Assembly: GCF_001458355.1 (NCBI RefSeq)
Contig: NZ_CYSA01000028.1
Location: 246,800-310,799 of the forward strand
Length of the DNA stretch: 64,000 bases
Source: Thalassovita gelatinovora
GTDB taxonomy: Bacteria > Pseudomonadota > Alphaproteobacteria > Rhodobacterales > Rhodobacteraceae
Direction: 5' to 3'
Part shown: one piece after another, positions 48,229 to 56,004 of the stretch
How the letters are laid out: each line of letters opens with the position of its first letter
How positions within the stretch are numbered: the stretch's first letter is position 1
The notes under the pieces: model-generated
Databases searched by the model: none
What the model was told of the DNA's origin: nothing
The model's input: the letters and a program-made list of their open reading frames with translations, nothing else
Made by a program: the position numbers and the translations under genes

Positions 48229-49221
48229 ATGTTCAACGCATTGATCGTCGACAAAGACGAAGACGGAAAAACCCATGCCGGGGTGAAACAGATCGGGCTG
48301 GACGATCTGCCCCAGGCCGATGTGACCGTCGCCGTCGAATATTCCACGGTGAATTACAAGGACGGGTTGTGCCTAAGCCCCAATGGCGGTGGGCTGGTAC
48401 GGCACTATCCGCATGTGCCGGGCATTGATTTTGCCGGAACGGTCGAAACCTCTGACGATGATCGCTACAAGCCCGGCGACAAGGTGGTTCTGACCGGCTG
48501 GCGCGTCGGCGAGGCGCATTGGGGCGGTTATTCCCAGAAGGCGCGGGTCAAGGCCGATTGGCTGGTGCCGCTGCCCGAAGGGTTGAGCCCCAAACAGGCG
48601 ATGGCGGTGGGCACCGCCGGGTTGACCGCGATGCTGTCGGTAATGGCGCTGGAAGACCACGGGCTTCGGGACAAGCACGGGCCGGTTCTGGTCACCGGGG
48701 CCGCAGGTGGAGTCGGGTCGGTTGCCACCGCGATACTGGCGCATCTAGGGTACGAGGTTGCCGGCGTGACCGGGCGGCCGGAAACCGAAGATTACTTGCG
48801 CGGGCTGGGAGCCAGTCAGATCGTGGCGCGTGCCGAATTGGCCGAGGCCATCAAGCGGCCGATGGAGTCCGAGACTTGGGCGGGCTGTGTCGACGCGGTT
48901 GGCGGCGAGATGCTGGCGCGGGTGCTGGGGCAGATGAAATACGGCTGTTCGGTTGCGGCGGTCGGTTTGGCCGGGGGCGCGGCGCTACCGACCACGGTGA
49001 TCCCTTTCCTGCTGCGCGGGGTCAATCTGCTGGGCATCGATTCGGTGATGCAACCTTATGAAAACCGGCTTCGGGCGTGGAACCGGGTCGTCACCGACCT
49101 GCCGATGGACAAGCTGGAAGCGATGGTGCAGCCCGCGACGCTGGCTGATCTGCCCAAGCTGGGGGCCGATATTCTGAAAGGTCAGGTCAAGGGCCGCGTC
49201 GTGGTCGACGTGAACGGCTGA
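48229..49221 (+). CDS. acuI: Acrylyl-CoA reductase (NADPH), AcuI
   Basis: A 330-aa medium-chain oxidoreductase of the YhdH/AcuI group that reduces acryloyl-CoA to propionyl-CoA, detoxifying a product of DMSP breakdown. VEYSTVNYKDGLCLSPN (near residues 37-53) is a family signature, HVPGIDFAGTV follows, and VTGAAGGVGSVATAIL is the NADPH site. No zinc-ligand cysteines are present, as expected. AAGGAAAAC precedes the ATG. Divergent from the GntR gene. dmdA, which lies between these two genes in some relatives, is absent here. Confidence 0.92.
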   Translation: MFNALIVDKDEDGKTHAGVKQIGLDDLPQADVTVAVEYSTVNYKDGLCLSPNGGGLVRHYPHVPGIDFAGTVETSDDDRYKPGDKVVLTGWRVGEAHWGGYSQKARVKADWLVPLPEGLSPKQAMAVGTAGLTAMLSVMALEDHGLRDKHGPVLVTGAAGGVGSVATAILAHLGYEVAGVTGRPETEDYLRGLGASQIVARAELAEAIKRPMESETWAGCVDAVGGEMLARVLGQMKYGCSVAAVGLAGGAALPTTVIPFLLRGVNLLGIDSVMQPYENRLRAWNRVVTDLPMDKLEAMVQPATLADLPKLGADILKGQVKGRVVVDVNG

Positions 49222-49245
49222 GCCTGATCGGATATTAACACCGGG

Positions 49246-49270
49246 GGCGGCGTCAAATATGCGCCGCCTT
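49246..49270 (+). terminator. Weak terminator-like hairpin after acuI
   Basis: A 7-bp stem (GGCGGCG / CGCCGCC) with a 9-nt A+T-rich loop, 24 bp after the acuI stop. Only TT follows, so termination efficiency is doubtful. Confidence 0.35.
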
Positions 49271-49348
49271 CTCGATTGCTCGCTCAAAGGCGGGCAGTCG
49301 CCTGCAGCGGTGCTTGACCCGCTGCGAAATCAGCGGCAAGTCTTGTCC

Positions 49349-50569
49349 ATGACATTGGATATTGAATTCGTGCGGGCACAGTTTCCCGCGTTTGCCGAGC
49401 CGTCCCTGCAGGGACAGGCATTTTTCGAAAATGCCGGCGGGTCCTATACCTGTGCCCCGGTGATTGCGCGGCTGACCCGGTTCTACCATCAACGCAAGGT
49501 GCAGCCCTATGGCCATTACAAGGCCAGCCGTCTGGCCGGTGAGGAAATGGACGAGGCGCGGACCCGGTTAGCTGCGGTGATGGGGGTGGACACTGACGAA
49601 GTCAGTTTCGGCCCGTCAACGACGCAAAACAGCTATGTTTTGGCGCAGGCGTTCCGGCAATGGCTGCAACCGGGCGAGGCGATCGTGGTGACCAATCAGG
49701 ATCACGAAGCCAATACCGGCCCGTGGCGGCGCTTGGCCGAGGACGGGATCGAGATTCGCGAATGGCTGATTGATCCGGCAACCGGGCATCTTGATCCTGC
49801 CGATCTGGAAACCCTGCTGGATGAAAAAGTACGACTGGTCTGTTTTCCGCAGTGTTCCAATGTGGTGGGCGAAATCAACCCGGTGGTGGAAATTACCGCC
49901 ATGGCCCACGCCGCTGGGGCCTTTGTTTGCGTGGACGGGGTCAGCTATGCGCCGCATGGCATTCCCGATGTCGGTATGCTGGGGCCGGATATCTACCTGT
50001 TTTCATCCTACAAGACCTATGGTCCGCATCAGGGTGTCATGGTGATCCGTCGGGCATTGGGTGACCAGTTGCCGAACCAGGGGCATTATTTCAACGCGGG
50101 TGTCTTGTACAAACGGTTTACCCCGGCCGGGCCGGATCATGCCCAAGTGGCGGCCTGCGCCGGGATGGTGGACTATATCGACCTGCTGGCCGATCACCAT
50201 GGGGTGAGCGGCAGCCCGGCAGAGCGGGGCGCAGGCGTGCATGACCTGATGCGCGGCCACGAGGTCGCGCTGTTGCAACCGGTCTTGGATTTCCTGTCGG
50301 CGCGCAATGATCTGCGGCTATTGGGCCCGGCGCAGGCCAAGGGCCGTGCCCCCACGGTGGCGGTCGATCTGGGCCGTCCGGCGATGCCGGTCGCTGAGGC
50401 ACTGGCGACGCAGGGGATAATGGCCGGGGCAGGCGATTTCTATGCGGTGCGCGCGTTGCAGGCGATGGGGGTTGACCCGCAACAGGGCGTGTTGCGGCTG
50501 AGTTTCGTACATTACACCAGCCCCGACGAGATTGCGCAGCTGTTGAAGGCGCTTGAACGCGTTCTATAA
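49349..50569 (+). CDS. Class V aminotransferase / cysteine-desulfurase-like protein
   Basis: A 406-aa PLP enzyme. FFENAGGSYTCAPVIARL near residue 26 is the phosphate-side entry, TNQDHEAN holds the stacking His, VDGVSYAPHG the Asp contact, and SSYKTYGPHQG the Schiff-base lysine (near 224). The pattern is that of the cysteine-desulfurase-like subgroup rather than IscS or SufS; the flexible catalytic-Cys loop is not clear. ATG 49349 (MTLDIEFVRAQFPAF) is used since the 30 upstream open codons look non-coding. Substrate unknown; it is followed 36 bp later by the photolyase gene. Confidence 0.85.
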   Translation: MTLDIEFVRAQFPAFAEPSLQGQAFFENAGGSYTCAPVIARLTRFYHQRKVQPYGHYKASRLAGEEMDEARTRLAAVMGVDTDEVSFGPSTTQNSYVLAQAFRQWLQPGEAIVVTNQDHEANTGPWRRLAEDGIEIREWLIDPATGHLDPADLETLLDEKVRLVCFPQCSNVVGEINPVVEITAMAHAAGAFVCVDGVSYAPHGIPDVGMLGPDIYLFSSYKTYGPHQGVMVIRRALGDQLPNQGHYFNAGVLYKRFTPAGPDHAQVAACAGMVDYIDLLADHHGVSGSPAERGAGVHDLMRGHEVALLQPVLDFLSARNDLRLLGPAQAKGRAPTVAVDLGRPAMPVAEALATQGIMAGAGDFYAVRALQAMGVDPQQGVLRLSFVHYTSPDEIAQLLKALERVL

Positions 50570-50605
50570 CCCCTTGGAACACTCCGGGTTTCAAGGACGG
50601 TAAGG

Positions 50606-52027
50606 ATGGGTGACAATATTCCGGTACTGGTCTGGCTGCGGCGGGATCTGCGGTTGGGCGACAATCCGGCGCTAGCGGCGGCAGTGGCAAGCGGGCGGCC
50701 GGTGATCCCGGTCTTCATTGCCGATGAGATGATGCAGGATCTGGGGGCCGCGCCGGACTGGCGATTGAAGTTGGGCGTCGCCCATTTCGACCGGGTATTA
50801 CGGCAGGTCGGCAGTCGGGTGCTGTTTCGCATCGGATCTGCGCGGCAGATTTTGCAACAGTTGGTGGCAGAAACCGGGGCTACTGGCATCTATTGGAACC
50901 GGGCCTATCATCCTGATGAAATTACCCGCGATACCAATATAAAGAGTGACCTAAAAGCCCTTGGTATTGAAGTGAAAAGTTTCCCCGGAAACCTGTGCTT
51001 CGAACCTTGGACCGTGGCCAAGGGCAGCGGCGGCGGGTATCGTGTGTTCACACCGTTCTGGCGATCGGTCCGGCAATTGAGCGTGGCCGCTTCGGCCCCG
51101 GCACCGGCTCAGCTGCGTTCACCGCAGGACTGGCCAAAGGCGGACGATTTGCAGCTTTGGGCGGCACGGCACCGGATGGGGCGCGGGGTATCCGTGGTGC
51201 GGCCCTATCTGTCATTGGGTGAACAGGCGGCATGGGAGCGGCTGGAAACGTTTTGTGACGATGGTTTGTCAGGTTATAGCGCAGGCCGTGATATCCCGTC
51301 GCGTCCGGCAACGTCGGGGCTCAGCGAGGCGCTGGCCTGTGGCGAGATCAGTGCGCGGCAGATCTGGCACCGGGGGCGGGCCTTGTGGCAGGACGGGGCT
51401 GTGGGGGCGGAAACATTTCTCAAGCAACTGGTCTGGCGCGAATTCGCCTATCACCTGATGTTTCACGAACCGCATATCCTGACCCGAAACTGGCGGCAGG
51501 AATGGGATGGTTTTCCCTGGAACCAGGACGACCAGCATCCCGATGTCATCGCATGGAAACAGGGTCGAACCGGCATCGCCTTTGTCGACGCGGCGATGCG
51601 GGAAATGTATGTCACCGGGCGGATGCATAACCGGGGCCGGATGATTGTGGCGTCCTATCTTAGCAAGCATTTGATGACCGACTGGCGGATCGGGCAACGC
51701 TGGTTCGCCGACTGTCTGACCGATTGGGACCCGGCGTCGAATGCGATGGGATGGCAATGGGCAGCCGGGTCCGGGCCGGATGCCGCGCCCTATTTCCGGG
51801 TGTTCAATCCGGAGTTGCAATTGAAGAAATTCGATCCCGACGGGCGCTATCGCCGGGGTTGGATCGCAGAAGGGCAAGCGGAGCCGAGCGAAACCGCACT
51901 TTCCTACTTTGACGCGATTCCCAAATCATGGAACATGCGGGCCGGGAACCCCTATCCGACGCCCATTGTCAGTGCCGCAAAGGGGCGTGAACGGGCGCTT
52001 GCCGCCTATCAAAACCGCGGTTTCTAG
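50606..52027 (+). CDS. phrB: Deoxyribodipyrimidine photo-lyase
   Basis: A 473-aa DNA-repair flavoprotein that splits UV-induced pyrimidine dimers using light. The N-terminal antenna domain starts PVLVWLRRDLRLGDNPAL; the C-terminal FAD domain has KQLVWREFAYHLMFH, RMHNRGRMIVASYLSKHL and the signature GWQWAAGSGPDAAPYFRVFNP (near residues 380-400). Length is standard for class I CPD photolyases. Short gap to the cfa gene. Confidence 0.95.
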   Translation: MGDNIPVLVWLRRDLRLGDNPALAAAVASGRPVIPVFIADEMMQDLGAAPDWRLKLGVAHFDRVLRQVGSRVLFRIGSARQILQQLVAETGATGIYWNRAYHPDEITRDTNIKSDLKALGIEVKSFPGNLCFEPWTVAKGSGGGYRVFTPFWRSVRQLSVAASAPAPAQLRSPQDWPKADDLQLWAARHRMGRGVSVVRPYLSLGEQAAWERLETFCDDGLSGYSAGRDIPSRPATSGLSEALACGEISARQIWHRGRALWQDGAVGAETFLKQLVWREFAYHLMFHEPHILTRNWRQEWDGFPWNQDDQHPDVIAWKQGRTGIAFVDAAMREMYVTGRMHNRGRMIVASYLSKHLMTDWRIGQRWFADCLTDWDPASNAMGWQWAAGSGPDAAPYFRVFNPELQLKKFDPDGRYRRGWIAEGQAEPSETALSYFDAIPKSWNMRAGNPYPTPIVSAAKGRERALAAYQNRGF

Positions 52028-52104
52028 CGGAAACCCATGAAATCCTTGCCCGAAATGAATTTTCTTGCCAGCCTGTGATCAATTCGCTGAGGGGAGTTAG
52101 CGGA

Positions 52105-53316
52105 ATGATCCTGACAACGACTGAAAATCAAAGCAATCTGCCACGTTATTTCGCCCAAGTCTTTGATGTCACCAAACGCATGGCTAAGGGGCGATTGGAT
52201 TTCGTGATGCCCGACGGGCGCATTTATCGTGCCGAGGGCAAGGAGCCCGGATATGTGGCCGAATTGCGGATCAGGAACGAAGATACCTTCGCCCGGCTGA
52301 TCCGAGAAGGCGATCTTGGGTTTTGTGATGCTTATCTGGAAGGTTGGTGGGATACGCCCGATTTGCAAGCCTTTCTGGACCTGCTGCATTCGGGCAATGA
52401 TGACGTATACGAAGGATTCCCAGGTATGTTTCTGGTGCGCGCCTATGAACGAATGCGCCATTTGATGAACTCCAACAGCCGGAAACAAGCCAAGAAGAAC
52501 ATCAGCTATCATTACGATCTGGGCAACGATTTCTATTCTCTGTGGTTGGACGACACGATGACTTATTCCAGCGCCCTGTTTGACACCGGACAGGAAAGTC
52601 TGGAAGTGGCACAGAAGGCGAAATACGCCTCGATGATCGATCGGATGGGGGCCAAGGAAGGCGACCACGTGTTGGAAATCGGCTGTGGCTGGGGTGGGTT
52701 TGCAGAATATGCTGCGGGTCAACGGGGGCTGCGGGTGACGGGCCTTACCATTTCTCAGGAGCAGTTGAATTACGCGCGGCAACGAATTGAAAAGGCTGGA
52801 CTATCAGGCTTTGTTGATCTGAGGCTGCAGGATTACCGCGATGAGACCGGGCGCTACGATGGCATCGCGAGTATCGAGATGTTCGAAGCGGTGGGTGAAA
52901 AATACTGGCCGGTCTATTTCAACAAGGTGCGCGAGTGCCTGAAGCCCGGAAAAAACGCCACTTTGCAAATCATCACGCTTCAAGAAAAGCGTTTTGAAAG
53001 ATATAGAAAGGGTGTGGACTTCATCCAAAAATACATTTTCCCCGGCGGCATGTTACCCAGCGCAACTGCGCTGCGCGCGGAAATCGCCAAGGCCAAACTG
53101 ACCGAAATCGGGTCGATGGAATTCGGTGAAAGCTATAGCCAGACGCTGCGGCGCTGGCATGACCGGTTCAACGCCCGCTGGGAGGAGGTTGCCGCACTTG
53201 GGTTCGACGACCGGTTCCAGCGCATGTGGAATTTCTACCTGACCTCTTGTGCGGGGGCGTTTCATGGCGGAAACTGTGACGTGACACAGATCACCATTCA
53301 AAGGCCTGCTAATTGA
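52105..53316 (+). CDS. cfa: Cyclopropane-fatty-acyl-phospholipid synthase family methyltransferase
   Basis: A 403-aa SAM-dependent enzyme acting on membrane lipid acyl chains. ISYHYDLGNDFYSLWLDDTMTYSSALF-type wording near residue 135, the SAM motif LEIGCGWGGFAEYA (near 185), EMFEAVGEKYWP and QKYIFPGGMLPS are CFA-synthase hallmarks. ATG 52105 follows GGGGAG. Its stop overlaps the trgA start (TGATG), linking it to the trg genes. Relatives in Rhodobacterales may modify cis-vaccenoyl lipids in other ways, so the exact product is inferred. Confidence 0.9.
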   Translation: MILTTTENQSNLPRYFAQVFDVTKRMAKGRLDFVMPDGRIYRAEGKEPGYVAELRIRNEDTFARLIREGDLGFCDAYLEGWWDTPDLQAFLDLLHSGNDDVYEGFPGMFLVRAYERMRHLMNSNSRKQAKKNISYHYDLGNDFYSLWLDDTMTYSSALFDTGQESLEVAQKAKYASMIDRMGAKEGDHVLEIGCGWGGFAEYAAGQRGLRVTGLTISQEQLNYARQRIEKAGLSGFVDLRLQDYRDETGRYDGIASIEMFEAVGEKYWPVYFNKVRECLKPGKNATLQIITLQEKRFERYRKGVDFIQKYIFPGGMLPSATALRAEIAKAKLTEIGSMEFGESYSQTLRRWHDRFNARWEEVAALGFDDRFQRMWNFYLTSCAGAFHGGNCDVTQITIQRPAN

Positions 53317-53756
53317 TGCTGACTGCTGCCCGTCTGTTTTCTGCGACTCTGATGGCGGCCCTGTGTTGGGTAGTATCTGATATGTTGCGCCCATTGATGC
53401 CAGAAAGCACGGTTTTCGGTTGGTTCAATTACGTCAACACCGCGCTTGGCCTGATCATAGGGTGGCGGATGATCGGGGCCAAGGCGGGGGCTGGGTTGGT
53501 CAGCGCAATCAGCAATGGCATCACCGCGATTGTCGGTCTGGTGTTTTTCGGACTTTTCGTTCACGCCCTGAACGAAATGCTGCGGCTGTCGATGCGCCGG
53601 GCCTATCAGGATCCGTTGCAGGGGATCGAGGATATGTTTCGCATTGGGGCCGAATACGGGGCGTTGGTGTTGAACCCGAATATTGCCTTGATTCTGATTG
53701 CCGGCGGAGTCGCGATTGCTATCATCACCGAAGTGATAAATAGCGTCTGGCGATAG
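53316..53756 (+). CDS. trgA: TrgA family membrane protein (tellurite resistance locus)
   Basis: A 146-aa membrane protein with three or four hydrophobic segments: LFSATLMAALCWVVSDML, YVNTALGLIIGWRMIG, ISNGITAIVGLVFFGLFVHAL and NIALILIAGGVAIAIITEVI. It matches TrgA, described with trgB and cysK in Rhodobacter sphaeroides as giving high-level tellurite resistance. The gene order here (trgA, trgB, cysK) repeats that locus. The molecular function of TrgA is not known. Confidence 0.88.
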   Translation: MLTAARLFSATLMAALCWVVSDMLRPLMPESTVFGWFNYVNTALGLIIGWRMIGAKAGAGLVSAISNGITAIVGLVFFGLFVHALNEMLRLSMRRAYQDPLQGIEDMFRIGAEYGALVLNPNIALILIAGGVAIAIITEVINSVWR

Positions 53757-53783
53757 ATTCAGGCTTCTCGGGATACTGCTTTC

Positions 53784-54911
53784 ATGACTGACATTTTCGT
53801 CTATGGCACGCTGCGCCATTTGCCGCTGCTTGAAACCGTACTGGGGCGGGCCACCGATCATCTGTCCGTTTCGCGCGCACGGTTGCAAGGGTATCGCACC
53901 TGCTTGGCCAAAGGACAGGCGTTCCCACTGATCTTTGCCGAAGATGGACAGGCGGCAGAGGGTATATTGCTGCGCGGGTTGAGCGCGACGGATCTGGACC
54001 GGCTGGATTATTATGAAAAAGTCTTTGGTTATAATCGTGGCCCAGTGCGGGTCGAGGGGGATGGCGGCCCGATCGAGGCTTTGATCTGGTGGCCTCCGGA
54101 AAACGAATACAAACCCGGTGCAGATTTCGATCTGGAACAATGGGCGGATAAATGGGGTCGGATCAATTGCCGCGCGGCGGATGAGGTGATGGGGTATAAA
54201 GGTCAGAAGAACCCGCTGGAACTGGGCCGGATCTATGGCATGATCCATGCCCGCGCCGCCAGTTGGGTCCTTGCCCGCGATGAAATGCCAGTGGAAACGC
54301 CAAGTGGATTGACCGAAGACGACGTGGTGGCCCATGGGCTGACCCGACCCTATGCCAATTATTTTTCCGTCGAGGAACAGCGGTTGCAATTTCGCAGGTT
54401 CGACGGTGGTCTGAGCGAGGAGGTGCTGCGCGCGACCTTCGTGGCAACGGATGCAGCGCTGGTTCTACCCTATGATCCGGTCCATGATCGGGTGTTGTTG
54501 CTGGAACAGTTCCGTGCCGGGCCGTGGACACGCGGCGATCATTGCCCATGGCAGATCGAACCGATCGCTGGGCGTGTCGATGCCGGTGAAAGCCCCGAAG
54601 ACTGCGCCAGACGCGAAGCGCTGGAAGAGTCGGGGCTGGTGTTGAAGTCACTGATTCCGATTCATCTCGGCTATGCCTCGCCCGGATGTTCGAGCGAATT
54701 TTATCATATTTATCTCGGACTTGCAGATTTGGCTGACCATGAATCCGACACCGGTGGGATGATCAGCGAGGACGAAGACATTCGCAGCCATATCCTGAAC
54801 TTCAACGCGGCGATGGCGCTGCTGGATCAGGGTCGGATCCGGGTGACACCGATGGCTTTGGCGCTGAATTGGCTGGCACGGAAACGTGATGGGTTGCGCG
54901 CAGAAGCTTGA
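53784..54911 (+). CDS. trgB: TrgB-like protein: gamma-glutamylcyclotransferase-fold plus Nudix hydrolase domain
   Basis: A 375-aa fusion. Residues 1-130 have the AIG2/GGCT-like fold (IFVYGTLRHLPLLETVLG; YGTL substrate loop; LDRLDYYE acidic site). Residues about 190-355 are an ADP-ribose-pyrophosphatase-type Nudix domain with the complete Nudix box GRVDAGESPEDCARREALEE, continuing SGL (metal-binding Glu residues present). A middle stretch (about 130-190) links them. It is 27 bp after trgA and 54 bp before cysK. Nudix activity on ADP-ribose-like nucleotides is expected; the link to tellurite resistance is from the homologous locus. Confidence 0.88.
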   Translation: MTDIFVYGTLRHLPLLETVLGRATDHLSVSRARLQGYRTCLAKGQAFPLIFAEDGQAAEGILLRGLSATDLDRLDYYEKVFGYNRGPVRVEGDGGPIEALIWWPPENEYKPGADFDLEQWADKWGRINCRAADEVMGYKGQKNPLELGRIYGMIHARAASWVLARDEMPVETPSGLTEDDVVAHGLTRPYANYFSVEEQRLQFRRFDGGLSEEVLRATFVATDAALVLPYDPVHDRVLLLEQFRAGPWTRGDHCPWQIEPIAGRVDAGESPEDCARREALEESGLVLKSLIPIHLGYASPGCSSEFYHIYLGLADLADHESDTGGMISEDEDIRSHILNFNAAMALLDQGRIRVTPMALALNWLARKRDGLRAEA

Positions 54912-54965
54912 GGTCTGGGCCAAGCCCGCCTAAACCTTCTCCGGAACGATAAAGGAACTGATGAC

Positions 54966-56000
54966 ATGCGTATTGCCAATGATCTGGCCGAGGCGGTCGG
55001 AAACACCCCGCTGATCCGTCTGAAACGGGCAAGCGAAGAAACCGGTTGTGATATCTATGGCAAGGCCGAATTCCTCAACCCCGGTCAATCGGTCAAGGAT
55101 CGCGCAGCGCTGTTCATCATTCGTGACGCGGTTGCCAAGGGTAGGTTGAAACCCGGCGGCACTATCGTTGAGGGCACCGCAGGCAATACTGGCATCGGTC
55201 TGGCGCTGGTGGGGGCGTCGATGGGGTTCAAGACCGTCATCGTCATTCCCGAAACCCAGAGCCAAGAAAAGAAGGACATGATCCGTCTGGCGGGCGCGCA
55301 GTTGGTCGAGGTGCCGGCGGCCCCCTACAAGAATCCTAACAATTATGTGCGTTATTCAGAACGGTTGGCCAATGAATTGGCCAAGACGGAACCCAATGGC
55401 GTGATCTGGGCCAACCAGTTCGACAATGTCGCTAACCGTCAGGCCCATGTTGAGACCACCGGGCCGGAAATCTGGGACCAGATGGATGGCAAGGTGGATG
55501 GCTTCATCTGTTCGGTAGGATCGGGCGGGACGTTGGCCGGGATCGGCATGGCGTTGCAGCCGAAAGGGGTCAAGGTCGCTTTGGCAGATCCTATGGGTGC
55601 TGCGCTGTACAGCTATTACAAGACCGGTGAATTCAAATCCGAAGGCAGTTCAATCACCGAAGGGATCGGGCAGGGCCGGATCACCGCAAATCTGGAAGGG
55701 TTCACCCCGGATTTCGCCTATCAGGTTCCCGATGAGGAAGCGCTGCCGGTGGTGTTCAACCTGTTGCAGGAAGAGGGCCTGTGTCTTGGCGGATCATCGG
55801 CGATCAATATCGCCGGGGCGATGCGTCTGGCGCAGGAAATGGGACCGGGTCACAGCATCGTTACGGTGCTGTGCGACTACGGCAACCGCTATCAATCCAA
55901 GCTGTTCAATCCGCAGTTCCTGGCCGAAAGGGAACTGCCGCAGCCCGAATGGCTGACCCGAGACCTGCCGACGCCGCCGTCGGTTTTCGAGACTCCGTAA
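54966..56000 (+). CDS. cysK: Cysteine synthase A
   Basis: A 344-aa PLP enzyme making cysteine from O-acetylserine and sulfide. The PLP lysine is in NPGQSVKDRAA (near residue 42), the phosphate loop TAGNTGIGLAL-like near 75, and the Gly-rich PLP phosphate site GSGGTLAGIG near 178. AAAGGA precedes ATG 54966. Third gene of the trgA-trgB-cysK arrangement; thiol production could explain its role against tellurite. Confidence 0.95.
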   Translation: MRIANDLAEAVGNTPLIRLKRASEETGCDIYGKAEFLNPGQSVKDRAALFIIRDAVAKGRLKPGGTIVEGTAGNTGIGLALVGASMGFKTVIVIPETQSQEKKDMIRLAGAQLVEVPAAPYKNPNNYVRYSERLANELAKTEPNGVIWANQFDNVANRQAHVETTGPEIWDQMDGKVDGFICSVGSGGTLAGIGMALQPKGVKVALADPMGAALYSYYKTGEFKSEGSSITEGIGQGRITANLEGFTPDFAYQVPDEEALPVVFNLLQEEGLCLGGSSAINIAGAMRLAQEMGPGHSIVTVLCDYGNRYQSKLFNPQFLAERELPQPEWLTRDLPTPPSVFETP

Positions 56001-56004
56001 GATC

